Of a DNA stretch of 64,000 bases, positions 22,381 through 35,700 are shown in pieces. Both the position numbers and the translations under genes were made by a program. The number at the start of each line of letters is the position of its first letter. Positions within the stretch are counted from its first letter, which is position 1. The DNA is from Sipunculus nudus (lineage: Eukaryota > Annelida > Sipuncula > Golfingiida > Sipunculidae), in NCBI GenBank assembly GCA_026874595.1, contig CM049318.1:23748456-23812455 (forward strand), in the 5' to 3' direction. The notes beneath the pieces were generated by a model. It made no database searches and had not been told where the DNA came from. It worked only from the letters and a program-made list of their open reading frames with translations.

Positions 22381-24834
22381 GAAAGATATGTGGGTTGTTT
22401 GTACCTGTAGAATTAAACAAATAAACAATCGGCCAGGGCACCCTTCAAAGTGTTCGTTTTGTGTTTTGATATCACTCCGTGTATCCGGGGCTCTCAGTGC
22501 TCATTCACTACGCTTCGGCCTTTTTGAAATCATTTCGGCAAAGTCAAAACAAAAGGCCTCACTCACACCTCCTGGGGGAACTTCCGGGGCTGCCAACAGT
22601 CAACAGTGCTGTTACCCGCGTGGGAAGCGGTGTCATACGTCAGCATTCAGGTCCATGTGGCCAGTTACTCCTGTTGATGGCCCCCGGTTTCCCACACGGT
22701 GTGTTGTGTATTATAATTGCCGGTGGCATTACTTAAAGGGGCCTACTCGCATACCAGACATGTAAGATATACCTTAAATATAGTGTTTCTCGTTGAAATT
22801 ATATGGTATCTGCCAATAATATGTCGTTCTAAAACCGTTTGCTTACTCCTGTTCACAAGTGAAATAAGCTTGACATGGGCATGATCAGTGGTACAAAACA
22901 TTAACATAGTGCCGACGCGACTTGACGAAGGATTTTTTAAGCTTCAAACTGGTGATTCTCAGGTGTTTTTCTTCCTTGTTTCTTCTCCTTGTTTGTGAAC
23001 TGTCGCCCATATTGAAGATCGGCGTCTTGTTGCGGTAAACAAACATACGTTGAACGTGTTTACATACACGCAGAACCACAATACGTATTAAACAAGTGAT
23101 TTTGAGATTATAAGTCAATTAGCCGTTTGGTTTCGCTGGGAAACTTTCAGCCAGAATTAACTACTAGCATGAGATAATACCCATATATTTACAAATATTT
23201 ATGTACTTTTAACCGTTGTCACGCAAGTAATCTGTGGCCCCTCTTCGTCTTCAATTAAGTGTCGAAAACGGTCCAAAATGTACCCTATGGCGGCTATTTT
23301 TCATATTAGTGAAAGAATCAAAGAATTTGGCTTTATCAGGCGAAGAGTCTACAGTAGCATCATCTATATATAGAAAACTAAGCCCGTGAACTCTGCTGAA
23401 AGAATCCATACATACCATGGCATTCTAGTTGCCCATTTTGAGTGCTCTTTAGTCGTCTTTAAACAGTAAAGGGTTTAGAAATGTTTGAAATATTGCCCTG
23501 GATTCGATTGCTGGAGCTAATTTGGGGTCGGGCTGTATAAGCCCTGAATCTTGCGGTCCAGGGGACTTTTTTTTTATCAGATTAAAGGTATCGGCAAAAA
23601 CCACCAAACTGCTGCTAAATCTGCTATACTTGTAGGGGACTGGGGCTATTATCTGTACTGTTAACACATTACAATAATGTATTAAGAAGCTACCATGTTA
23701 TCAATACAAAAACTACTTTGACTCTATAAAACATTGTAATCTTACATCCGTTTATAATAAAAATACAGATTGCATCTTTAAAAAATGCGGGCTAAAACCC
23801 TATATACATCACTACCACCCAAAGTCAATTGGCCAAATTATTTAGTTTTACGTAGAGTTAGCTGAGAGGTATAAAGTTTTATAAATGGTTGGTTGACTGG
23901 TTGGTCTGTTTGTAACATAACCTGAACGTTTTGAAACTTCACACTTTATAACATTTTAAGGGGGATAAGGGTAACGCCAAAGGAAAAGTTCATTTAATTT
24001 AAAAAGTAATCTGGATCATCATAGTGTGGTCTTGTTAAAATACTTGATGACCATTGTAAGAGGGCAGAACTGTTTTTTTTCTTGGAGTACATTGTTTGTC
24101 TCCTGTGTTGCACAAACTTAGCGAAGGTATTTGTGGTCGTCGGCTACCATTCTGCTTTTGTCCAACATTTTGTCCATAGTTTTTATAAGGGCACATATTT
24201 TGTGTGACGAGGACACACAATTTCCAGTCAGTCATATGTACATGGCAAACGGTAACCAATCAAAATGATTTGGGTGTGTAATGTTAAGTTAGACAAATCT
24301 TACTTGTAAAAACACTCTTCTTTTAGCTGTTAAGATGATAAAATAATAAACAGATGTTAAAAAGGGATGTTTTTATTAAGTAAAAACAGACAAAAAATAA
24401 ACAACAATACAAAATTGAGCAATATATACATCTTGGGTAGGACAACTGGAATAGTCATTAGTGACACTGGTCAAACAAACAGTCGTGTATATACAGACCG
24501 AGCTAGCTCAATGACCTTGACAAAAATCGTTTTTCAGGTTCAACTTTTCTTAAATAGTGTAGAGGTCAAGCCCTTTTTTTTCTCAAGCACGTGACCTAAA
24601 TCAGCTCACTGATCGGTTTATCCTTCGGTGTCACATGTTTACAGTTTTCCACTTAATTTCTCATTACCACATCACATGCACAAACATTTTGAGTGTAAAA
24701 ATTATATTCCCAAAATCAGTCAGTTACAAAAATTCTTTGGGATTTGTAGCACTATGTATTAATACAATCTGTCCTTTAGATAGTGCACTGATTTATATCA
24801 CATATTATGGCAATAATTGTTCACTTTTGCGTGT
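22381..24834. other. Intergenic; no exon supported
   Basis: A GC-richer block at 22430-22760 and a basic minus-strand ORF of 77 codons at 22885-23118 were examined and not recognised. The 3' untranslated region of the receptor gene must lie in the right part. A candidate minus-strand AATAAA at 24372-24377 is about 460 bp past its stop codon. Confidence 0.35.
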
Positions 24835-26145
24835 TTACACGAAAGACTGTTTAACCATGAGAGTCCCCCTGCTTGAGAAAACCTCAAGTTCAGATGGGTG
24901 TGTTTTACCCGATGTAGTTGTGGTACTAGTTTTCTTTGAGCTGCCGCGACTGACCCTGGAAATCCGACGATGTCGTCTGGTGAACAAAAATCGCATTTCA
25001 TCACGAAAACCCCGGCTACATATACAATATATGTATAAGTTTATGGCGTGGTTCAATAACGAGACACATTCAGTGATGTCATTTACCATTAGAAGCTTCG
25101 CACTTATTTTCTTATCACGTGTGCTGAACCAGACTGGAAGCCACGTGACCGTGTAGGGCATGCGCATCAATATGAATGAGAAAGCCACAGTCAGCAGCAG
25201 CACAGTCATGTGACGTTCCCCGCGTTTTCTCGCGTGATTTGTGTGTGAGTCTTTACGCTGGAGCATGCGCTGTCCCGCTTTGACGAAAATGGCAACAGTC
25301 CACAATGACATCACAAGGATTACGGAACTCGCGATGATGTCACAGAGTATGACGTCAACAACTGTCACACCGATTTCGTAGCTTCTCTGATGTCCCGGCT
25401 GGCATCCATCGTAAGCAGGGGAGAAGTTTGTTGCATAGATGCTGGCCACAAGTGACGTCACGACGGCCGCGATTACCTGCACAATGGCGGCGCGGGTATT
25501 GGAGAATCTTCCAAGATGGCGGCTGAGAGGGAAAACGACCACGGCGAACCGATGCACGCTGATACACAACACAATTAACGTGGACAGGCAACGGAATGTA
25601 TATTTTAAATACATGATTACCGAGCATGATATCATGTTAGCCGGGATACTCTCCGTTTCGGAGGGACAGTTCCATCTTGTTATGTCCCAGTAGTATGGAG
25701 ACCTTAGCAATTTCGAGATCAGCTGAGTCACCAGTACGAGGTTGTCGCAAACTCCCAACGCAAGCAGAAAGACGCCGGAAACCGACCGTCGCATCCTCCG
25801 GGACCCTCCCAACACACACAGAGCGACGCTGTTGCTGACGAAACCGAAAACGAATATGACGTAAAAAGCATAGTGCCGGAAGCAACGTGTGGATAATGTA
25901 GGCATAGGATCTGTTCCCGGGTAAGTGAAGTATTGTGTCGTGGTGGAACCTCCGACTTCGGTCTCCTGTATATGACTCATTGTTGAATCGTTTGCTAGGT
26001 CCATAATTGATTCATATGTCAAATTCCAGCCCAGGTGACCTGCGTCATCCAATCGGGTCCTTGATAAAGTTTGTCCTTCTGGGAAAATCTGTAATACACA
26101 AAACATTAAAAACATCATTAGCATCCTTTTAACCCGGACAACAAG

Positions 26146-26151
<6 letters not shown>
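24835..26151 (-). CDS. Rhodopsin-class (class A) G-protein-coupled receptor, peptide-receptor-like orphan
   Basis: An uninterrupted 438-residue reading frame with seven membrane segments at about 94-115, 126-147, 173-198, 220-240, 262-290, 315-338 and 358-377. Class A landmarks: N107 (1.50), D136 (2.50), C176 with C250 for the extracellular disulphide, R201 in HRF at the DRY position, P332 in RMPY of segment 6, and NLYIY at 371-375 for NPxxY. Deviations: H200 replaces Asp/Glu at 3.49, R330 stands at the usual toggle Trp, Leu replaces Pro in segment 7, and segment 4 has no Trp. The 'LLNHAINLYIYC' ending resembles FMRFamide-receptor-like and GPR139-like invertebrate receptors; the ligand cannot be told. 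N-glycosylation sites lie at N43 and N54. The Ser/Thr-rich tail (400-415) could be phosphorylated. The ATG abuts a (TA)n tract. A possible splice acceptor (TGTATTACAG) ends at codon 21, so the first 21 residues, which look signal-peptide-like, may not be used. Confidence 0.9.

Positions 26152-26211
<60 letters not shown>
26150..26211. repeat. (TA)n microsatellite directly upstream of the receptor ATG
   Basis: About 31 TA units. They touch the receptor's first possible start codon, leaving no room for a normal leader unless the tract is transcribed or an intron begins here. Confidence 0.97.
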
Positions 26212-26215
<4 letters not shown>

Positions 26216-28345
26216 TCGCCGTGATAACCCTATATGTTAAGCATCTGTGTGTTTCACTTGAGGAATACTTGTAAAGTTAATATCTCTTGATATCAGGTCT
26301 GGAGTGGGTGCGGAAAAGTTGCTATATATAGACATGATACACGCACATGGACAGAAACGTCAGATTCAAACAGTTTAGCGTAACTGCATTTTCTTTATCT
26401 TACGCACATCTACCAAGCGCATGTTATAGAGTTTCTATATAAGTGTCTTAAAGTAATTTACAAGCTGTATTTCCTATTGATATCTCAGTATATAGGCAAT
26501 TGTTACTCTCGATGTGAGCGCCGTCTTGGCGGTGAACTTGCTATAACATGCATGCATATGTGCATGTGATAATTTATATAGTGAAGAAACTGGGTAATAA
26601 ATGGTTATGAAAAGGACGATTTGTAACCATAATGGTCTACAGGAAGGAAAAAGGAACCAAACATCCCCCCCCCCTCCCCGTGTGATGAAATAATCTATCG
26701 CTGTTTGAAACCGCATCGTGAATATAGTCGCACGTAGTCCCGTTGCGATTAAGGAAACAGTTTCATAACTGTTGCATTTCACCAGCCTAGAGGGACTAAG
26801 AAAATGAAGAATTTGGGTAAACCAAGTTTGAAAAGATGCGAAATTCAAATCATGGAATATTTACTGTCTAAATTTAAGGTTAAATAACACATTGGTGGTG
26901 ACGTTTATTCGAACGATTTATCTCGCATTTTCCCCCGCCCTCAAAATCACGTGAAGCCAAATTGAGGGAGTTAATAGTTTAGATCGTCATGTGAACGCCG
27001 GTCTATCGCGGCTGTTGAGTCCAGGGATTTGTATACATCTAATATAATATTTCTTTTCATTATATAAGAGAGAAATATTTGAATCAGAGAAATATAGTGG
27101 CCTTATTATTCTTTGAAAACCAAAGTCTGACCGTTGCAAAAAAATATAACGGGGAAATGTGCTTTTTCCCAAAATTACGTAAACGGCCTGACTTAATTTG
27201 ATAAATTCCAATGTAATTGAATCTTAAATAAGTTTCGGAGTAATCGGCAAAGTGGGAAACGGAGAAAAGACCAACCTATATGACAAAAATTACCAGCTGA
27301 GGGAGAGACAGAGCTCCTATTGGCCACAACTATCACACCATCCGCTCAATGCTCAAAGTGGTTACATTTTTTTGGCCTCTGCTGATTTCCGACTCACGAG
27401 GCATATTGGTAAATGGACTGATGTATAGCGGGAAATATAGTATGCATGCATCACATATAGCAATGCACACGATTACTTCATGGAAAAAGCTTATCTGCCT
27501 TATCTATGTGTTCCAGGAAGGTAACGCTATAGCTTGCTTCAGGCGTAAAAAAGTTACAACAGGGTACTGTTCCACAAAATTAGATTATGAATGACCACGT
27601 ATCAATACACGAGGGTGAAACAATGCTGCACGTACATTTAGTTTAGACCTCGCAATTGAACTTAACTGTGATAAAAACGTTGTTAAACATATTGTTAAAC
27701 AAGTTAACATAAAACTGATTTCAGCTAGAAATCCGAACTGGAAGGCTTTTATCATCTTCACATGAAACAGCTTTGCCGATTTAGGATCCGATACGCATTA
27801 TCCTTCTCTCTATCTATCTCTCTCTCTCTCAAAGAAGAGAAAAACACACATGCGTACGTATAAAGACATTTATGGGCAAGCCTGGATAAATTGCATGCAC
27901 GCACACATATGCACACGCACCCACACATACACACGCACGCAAATATATACACACGCCAGTGAGAGAAAAAACAAGATATAGAAATATGCACCAATACTTA
28001 CCCTTAATTTATCGCAGAAAATATTACACAAAGTGTTCTATATATAAAAATCTTCTCTGTTTCAATAAATAAAATCTTCCATAGTTCTGCATATAAAATC
28101 TTCCCTTTTGTTTGATCTGTCGTTACAAACACCTCATCACTGACGGCATAACTGCTTGTGGTCTGCATGTGAGCCGAGCACCTGCACCGCATCAATGTTA
28201 AGGATAGAATGCTGCATGTATCCGCGTGAGATCCGTTAACTAACGTTCGCGAGGGAGATGTTGATGATAACCCGGAGTTCAGCAGCGTTCAGCACGTCCA
28301 GGGGCTGTGTTGTCACGTACGAGGGTACCCGGGCAGGTTCCTTTA
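26212..28345. other. Upstream of the receptor; no exon supported
   Basis: AT-rich sequence with a CT microsatellite (27807-27830) and a CA-rich stretch (27895-27955). An upstream non-coding exon of the receptor gene could lie here but I cannot place it. Confidence 0.35.
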
Positions 28346-28351
28346 TTTTTG

Positions 28352-28408
28352 ACATTGACAAGCACAGAACATGTTTATAGAATAAACATGTTCGTTGCTT
28401 GTCAATGT
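28352..28408. repeat. 27-bp near-perfect inverted repeat (hairpin)
   Basis: The left arm 28352-28378 and right arm 28382-28408 are reverse complements with two adjacent differences (CACAG against CAACG) and a 3-base loop (AGA). Too tight a loop for a normal microRNA precursor; a foldback fragment is more likely. Confidence 0.9.
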
Positions 28409-28434
28409 TGGATCGGTATAATGGACAGAGGTCA

Positions 28435-28655
28435 GGGGCGCATCCAGGATTTAGGAAAAGGAGGGGTCCAACATTGGAGGTCTAATGACAAATCTTAAAA
28501 AAGGTCTCCGGGTCAGGAAAAGGGATGGGGGGGGGGGGGGGGTGGTCCCGCAAATTTTGGTTTGAAGCCATTAAGAAAATGGCTGCGTTGGCTGAAAGGG
28601 GGGGGGGGGGGTGCGGACCCCCTTGACCATTTCCACTGGATCCGCTTCTGGAGAT
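28435..28655 (+). repeat. G-tract repeat ('gcgcatccaggattta' ... Gn)
   Basis: Opens 'aggggcgcatccaggattta' and contains G runs at about 28527-28542 and 28599-28611. It ends 'ccactggatccgcttctgg', which is the opening phrase inverted, so the segment has inverted ends. Confidence 0.6.
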
Positions 28656-29735
28656 TTAAATGAAGTACAAAATACTGTGTAAACATTATACGGTATTTTG
28701 CACTATGTTAAATCTTTGTCCATCATAGCCATGCAAAGTATAACGATAAGTAACAGTTTACCAAAGACGGAGAAAGATAATAAACAGACAACGATAGACA
28801 GACATACAGACAAACGGACAGCTATTCAAATATTCGGGCAAGCAGACCGACAGAAGAAAATTGTGGAGTCAGGACTTCTGATTTTTTGTTCAAAATTACT
28901 TGCAAATTTTATTTTTAAATTCGTTTTGAAATATCAATATTTTAATGAAATTATTAGTTAGGTTCTGGGAATTATAGAAAAATTACCCTATCCCAATTAA
29001 TCTTTTTAAATAAATAATGACATGTTATACAAAACTCGTAAATGTATATATGTATTAGTTTCAATGTAATTAAAGTATAAGTATACGGGAGATACGGACA
29101 CTCCTATTCACGTACTGATGGACTGGGTGGTTATTGACACGGGAATCATGCCTGAGAACCATTCCTTTGATCATTTTTTGCCTTAGTGCAGCATTTTATT
29201 ACATATATATGTAGAACCAGATGTTATGGGTGATCTCTTTCCAGATTAAACGGAAACATATTTTATCTGCATGGGAATAGCGTTCTCTTCGGTACCAGGT
29301 CGTTATTTTTTTCCTTCGGAGAAAAACTGAGAAATTGTTTCCTATATATAATATGAAAAATTTGAGAACTCAAATTGAAAAACGCATCGAAGAACTTGTT
29401 AACCCTTGTGAGGTGAACCGTGTATACCTCGTCACACAAAATCGTAAAGATGTATCTGATAATGATGACGATGTTTGAATTCACAAAACGAAACAAAAAT
29501 ATACTATGTTTTTCAATACGGGTCTCAAAAATCAGATCCTGGAAACCCACTGAGACCCCAAATTAAAGCACTTGGCCTTTTCGAAATAAACCCATAACTG
29601 ATGTCATCGAGAGCAAAACCGTTACTTTGTAAAGCGGATAAAGGCATACCTTATCAAATTTATATTCAAGGAATTTCTCAACGGAATCTGGTGAAATTTC
29701 AGGGCATTACGGGAATGGGCCTGAGAATAATTGAT
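28656..29735. other. No gene seen
   Basis: AT-rich sequence with short ORFs only and no splice-supported exon found. Confidence 0.35.
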
Positions 29736-29739
29736 TTGA

Positions 29740-29935
29740 GTGATTTTGGTGATAATCCGGCACATGATCCAAATACAGGAACCAAAGAATATACACAAAT
29801 GTACAGTCACTTATATATGCACTAATAAACCTGGGAATAGGGACCGAATAAGTGAATGCAAACACGGCTTTAAGAGCATCCCACAGTAAGGACATTAACA
29901 TGGCGAAGGCTTGCTTTCTGTAAAAAAAGATTTCT
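29740..29935 (+). repeat. Partial third copy of the inverted-repeat element arm
   Basis: It shares in order 'gatttt-ggtg', 'atccggcacatgatcca', 'caggaac', 'tacacaaatg', 'accgaataagtgaa' and 'gagcatcccaca' with the left arm at 19050-19195. The CCTCCGCC end is missing. Confidence 0.75.
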
Positions 29936-30403
29936 GGGTAGTATTGCTATTACCAGGATTCTATGGCAATAATATAACTTGCAGCATAAATGATTAGCTG
30001 TATGAATTATCAATAATATAGAATATCAAGATGACAGATTACTGCGAATGCATATTCAGTATATAGTAGTATATACTAATATATACTGGATAACAGAAAT
30101 TGAAATTCTGTGCATGTATCTCTAAATATACATCAATTTCGGGGATTTTTTTTTCACACATTTTACCTCAACCCACACTCAATTTTGTTGTCAACTCTTA
30201 ATCGATTTCCCTGTCCTGTGTTTTCTCTATCACAATCGTTCACCCCTCTAATTTAATAGATTTATTTTCGACTCTGAGCCTCTGGCGAGCCGTTATTAGT
30301 AACAAGTTAGTTGAACCACGTTCATCTATGGCAGTGGTGTCAATATATCTTCAACGACGGAGGATAACTCGAGGGAAGGACAACCTTTATTTATATAAAT
30401 CTA

Positions 30404-30409
<6 letters not shown>

Positions 30410-30452
<43 letters not shown>
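30410..30452. repeat. (TA)n microsatellite
   Basis: About 21 TA units. Confidence 0.97.
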
Positions 30453-30459
<7 letters not shown>

Positions 30460-30759
30460 TTTTATAGATTGTCTGTGTGTCCCATGTCAATTATATTACA
30501 GCTAAGTTTAAATTAAAAAAAAAAAAACAAAGTATTGCGTTTATAGAAGAGAATACTTCTAAATCAGGATCAGATATATAATATGTTCTAATTAACTAAA
30601 AAAAATGGAGAAATTGGTTCACAGTCTATTATTGATCTTACTATTTATATCGAAACTATATTATATGTAACAAGGTGAATTCTTTTCTCCGAATAGCACG
30701 GAGAGATTACATTGCTCGTCCTCTGTAGTTAAAATGGTTGGGAGGTATTTAGTAATATC

Positions 30760-30850
30760 CCCCCCCAATCCAGGGCCTCCGCGAGGAAAATATTGAGGCG
30801 ATCAAAGAAGGTTGCCGGGCCCCCTCTCTCCCCCCCCCCCCAACCCCGCT
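30760..30850 (-). repeat. C-tract segment, inverse of the G-tract repeat family
   Basis: 'ccccccaatccagggcctccgcg' and a further C run at 30829-30841; on the minus strand it reads as G-runs preceded by 'ggatt'-type phrases as in the 28435 copy. Confidence 0.45.
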
Positions 30851-32335
30851 TCTGCTATAAGTGTTCAATCTAATATGTATTTGAATGATGTCCGAAGGAA
30901 TATAGCCTATGGACGGGGAACAGACAGAGGACTTTATATAGGGGAGGGATCCACAGGAATGTCTGACATTTTTTTCTGCCTTTGAGTTCGTATACTGTAT
31001 GTTCTCACGCATATATTTTCTGCGCCATGATAAACTCCATGTCATTATGGGGGCCTTATTAATACACTAGAACGCACGAAACATTTCGCACATATATAAA
31101 AGCTATTTTAATATTACATTTTCAGTCTATAAATATAATAATCTCCTTCATGCCGTCATTTTATTCACGTTTACTAAACCTTAAAACACACGACAATTTA
31201 AATGCCTTACAGGACACAGTTCTGGCCGGGCCGGGCCGTCTAAGGCTCTCTAAAAAAAAAATTATTTAAAACAAAAAATATTAGACTTATACAACCAAAA
31301 TCATTTTTGTGTCCTAATGCAAATTCTTGGATGACCCCTCCTCTCATAGGGCCTGGCCCCATCTCCCCTGTATTAACCCTCTTCTACTTCAGTACATTGG
31401 GTCACGTGACAGGTCCCTAGACGATGTACTTTATATAACCATGCGGGCGTGACTCACTGACATCCAGGTCAATACATGATGGTTATGTTGTTAAAGTATG
31501 AAATTTGAAGTAAACTAATGACGATCAGTGATCACATACAAACGATTGTCCATATAATATCTAGGTTAACATGCTTCTCCGTAACTGGAAAAGGAAGATG
31601 GAAAAATTACAGATAAATTTTCAAAATGTATCGATTGATACTTTATTCTGGGTTATAGTTTCCTTTTTGTCGGGAAAGGTTTATTTTTATCCCGGCATTT
31701 CTGTAAACTAAGTCTGTACACAGTTCTATTAAAGTTTCTTTACCAGATTATAAAAAAAAAACAGTTAACGTGATCATGAAATGTCTTTAAAACTCTAGAT
31801 GACTATTTGTGACGTCACATCCGGCACAGCCCGGGCTCCACTAGATGGATGGATGAAGAGAATGTGCTGTAGAGTTACATAAATGCTCTGCTGAACTAAA
31901 ACTCTATGACAAACAAGAAAACCAGTATAAGGTGAAGAACTTCAGTATTTACATGTGACGCAGTTTTTATTTTTTAAAACATTTTATCAATTACATATGT
32001 AGCTTGATTAACAAGATTGTCATGAACTGTTCCACAATATTGCAGGTTATGATCCATTTCTGAATTTTCAAATTCGCTTTATGCGTGATTAAACGATCAC
32101 TTAAACAAACCTAATCCACCTTTCTATCTAAATGTCAGCTCTTCGAGTTCTTTGTTTTTATATGGGAATTGTTAGACCTGCCAGACAGTCAGTGATTATG
32201 GTTTCCACAACAATATGTACAAGGGAAAGTTTATCTGTGACACAGGTCTAGTATATGTCCCCCGCCTGTTGTCGTAATAGCTAGAATAAAAATTGTGAAA
32301 ACCTATATGTAAGCTGAGATGGATCAATGACACCC
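30851..32335. other. No gene seen
   Basis: Non-coding. One CRE-type TGACGTCA lies near 31811 in a GC-richer patch, without a recognisable exon beside it. Confidence 0.35.
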
Positions 32336-32790
32336 ACAAAGATTACCTCTGTGACCTTAAAAACTGCATTAAGGTCATCCATATTCGAACTTGACCTAGC
32401 CCTTCATGAGGTTCTTCTAAGCTGCAAGTTTGGTGACTGTAGCCTAAAAATTATGTTCGAGTTATTGTGTAAACATCTTGTAAAGCCTTATCGCTGATAT
32501 AACCTTGAAAAGTGCGTCGATTTTCGCACCTGACCCAGCCCTTAATAAGGTGCATCAATGCTGCAAGTTAGTGACTGCACCTCACAATTTTTTCGAGTTA
32601 TTACGTTAACATCAATTTAGCATAATCAACTATGTGACCTTGAAAATTGCGTCAAGGTCATCCATGTTCAGCTTGCAATGCACCAGGTTTGGTGACTCTA
32701 CCTCAAATTGATTCGAGTTATTGCGTAACATCATTTTAACATTATCGCCCCTGTGACTTCGAAAAATACGGACGGACGGACGGACGGACG
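32336..32790 (+). repeat. Degenerate tandem core ending in (GGAC)n, Helentron-like remnant
   Basis: Phrases 'gtgaccttgaaaattgcg' and 'ttcgagttattgcgtaa' recur at uneven spacing (starts near 32350, 32503, 32634 and 32750; spacing about 153, 131 and 116). The array runs into GGACGGACGG at 32768-32790, the same order as in the 52-56 kb element (core, then microsatellite). No terminal hairpin is visible after the microsatellite, so the end is lost. Confidence 0.65.
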
Positions 32791-35700
32791 CCCACCGTTT
32801 CGGCTGGGGACAATGATTAAACGTAAGTCCATGCCTCGATCGTTAGACGTAAAAGTCAGTACTGCGACAGTCAATCAAAGGTACATAAGTTACCTAATTT
32901 ACCGGCAGATGGCAGCACCTGTTCTAGGTTTTGGCAACGCTGCAACAGGCAAATAAAACATGGTTGGCCAACCGGCGACTCTAATACGTATTGCAGGCTG
33001 CCCTGCCCAGGGATTTATGTTTGTTTAAACGCTGATAAATTTGTTGTAAAAATTGCCAGTTTGGTTCCGTCTTCTTGATCTATACAAAATATGTCAACAT
33101 GCATATACCATAATGTCCTAGAGAAAATTTAAGGGATGGGAATTCCTTGTACGTCCCGGCCATCACATGGCTTTGAAATTCGTGGATATTTATGTTTTCT
33201 TAATTGCTAGTCCCAAGGTCCCAAAGTCTTTTATCTTCGGAGCTACTTTTAATATAATCAAAACATATCGGAAACCTGCACAGGAACATTTAAAATGTAC
33301 AACAAAGTTGATCTGTGTCAGGTTTTATTTCTTGACTGAACTGCACTGCCTGCGCTTATAAGCTGATCCAGGAGAGTACAGCACTGAATCCTGCTTAGCT
33401 TTCATATAGTGTTTTTTTTTAAATCTGGTACAAAGCGTAATATCGGGACCTGCCGGATCATTCTTCCATATGTGTGTCAAGAGTGTCACAGACAAATAAA
33501 ATGCAAAACATATGACTTATAAAAATTGTTTCATGGTTGACAGATCATGGACAGTGATGCACGGACCCCGGAATCCTTCTTTTTTTTATATTTTAATTTC
33601 TGCCCAAAAGTTCTGGGGTAAACCTATACATCACACTCTAAATTTATTCTAAAAGCCGTAGTAAAACATCCCGAAACAAATACACAAATCTCGTTATGTT
33701 TGTTAAGAGATATTTGTCTCAGATGTTTGGAATATGACCATTCAGGGTAAATAGATTAATCTTTATTGTTTGTTAATGTTTAGAAAAAGGTCCTGCGGAC
33801 CTCACAATCAAATCAAGCCTCTCTGGCAGTTCGAAAGGCATCGTCTCTAAGAGTGAACCCTTGTTCGAGAGTTGATGAAAGTTCCTTTATAGTACAGTTA
33901 AATTCCTGCAATTCAAATCAGTTATACTCATCAAACAAATAATGATGATTCCTTAACTTACTGTTCAATACGCAATCAACAGTTATATATTATAAGTCTG
34001 TGTGACACTTATGTTGCTAGCTTAATAATATCATTTTACTATTTTACTTTTTTCTTACTTAAATGTGCCTTCAAGTACTGATGTTGAAATCTACGGATTG
34101 TTATACATACAAAATCGTAAGTGGATATATAGGCACAATGTTTCAATATTCATTGTTAGATATGGAGGCATTTTCGAAATGACCTTGACACACCTTGAAA
34201 GGTCACCGATCATGCGCAGTAACATTTTCAATACATATCATGTTCAAGATTGACAAATACGTCGATATTTCTATAGATGTGGTTAAAAGTACAGATTATA
34301 TCTGTCATAATACCCCTTTGCGTATACGTAATATATGCATATTCAAATTTGACCTCCTTGACCTTTGAACAATATGAGTATTGCAGTATTTGGGGTATAT
34401 ATATGAAGTCTCACAGAGGTTATACATAGATGATTTCACAGAATATATGGATATATTGTCATACATTTTTTAAGAGGATTTAAAAATGTAAGACAATGTA
34501 AAATTTTTCATATGAATAATATACATAATTATATAATAAATGAAACCTTATAATTTCCATTACAAACATATCCCTATTGCAATAAGTTAGTAACCACTTT
34601 TATTTGCAATCCTGTTAAAAGGCGTCATATATAAGCACAAGAAGGGTGTTTCAGGGAACACTGATTTTATTTGTCTCTACTGGTACTGAGATATTTTCCC
34701 CTCAGAATTCAAATATGCTGTCTAAATTGTTTTAATATTTGATGAGTTAATTAGCATGTATTACGTAAATTGCATAATTTGATTGAAAAGCATAAACTGT
34801 AAAATTTCACTCTTATTCGATTATGTTTTACTACATTGAGAGTAACCTTTTCCATCTGTGCCGTATTTAAAAACAACATAAAAAAAGATTTCTTTAAGAT
34901 ATTAAAGCAATATACATAATATATATGTCACTCACAAAATTTATCATGTTTTTGTAATTGATTCATATTAAAGTTTTATTTCAATGACTTTTGACCTCAT
35001 AAACAGGACAAGTACTATTGTTTTTGTGACTAACATACAGAAAACAAAGACGTGTTTTGAAGTGATAAGTTACCTTAAATGTTTATCATAGTTCCTTCAA
35101 AATAAAATTTAAAAATAAATCTTATTAATAAGAAAATTAAATATATTATATTTAATCTGTGTGATCATTGAATATAACATGTAGAACAATGCCATTGAAT
35201 GCAATGAACCTATAATATGTAAATAAACATATACTTCTGTGCAATATGTATGGGGATGATCTTTCGATGATCAGATGAACACTATCATCTTATAGGTCAG
35301 GAAGAAATTTTAGGCAGTTTATTTGAATTAAAATCATTCAATGCATTCTTCATTTGGAATTTCTAATGAGGTTATTTGCATAAATGTGCATAATATGGTT
35401 ATAAAGCATTTATTATTTATAACACTTGAAATGTTATTAGTATTCACCATATTGACACTACATATATGGAACAATATAGTTTTTGTAAGCTTTACTTTAG
35501 TTAGAATTGGAATTTTGGCTATAACGTAGGCAGAATTAACTCAGATATGAACATACTGGTCTTGCAACATGCAAGTATTTGTCATCAAAAGAAGTACTGA
35601 TTTTAAATCAAGAGGCTAGCGGATGCCCTGACTTGTTAGACTTGTTTCAAGGATGGACAGTTCATTAATGTTAAAATATTTATATATTTAAAAGTTTAGC

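Noticed and set aside
22379-22765. 128-codon ORF in a GC-richer block
   Set aside because: No recognisable domain and no splice or start context; composition alone can explain the open frame.
22885-23118. 77-codon basic minus-strand ORF
   Set aside because: The lysine/arginine-rich end is curious but matches no family I know, with no supporting exon beside it.
24635-25156. 173-codon plus-strand ORF
   Set aside because: The part past 24835 is antisense to the receptor's coding sequence; no independent protein content.
25355-25885. Three further ORFs inside the receptor region
   Set aside because: Other frames of the receptor gene.
28352-28408. Hairpin as a microRNA precursor
   Set aside because: A three-base loop and 27-bp stem are too short for a standard precursor.
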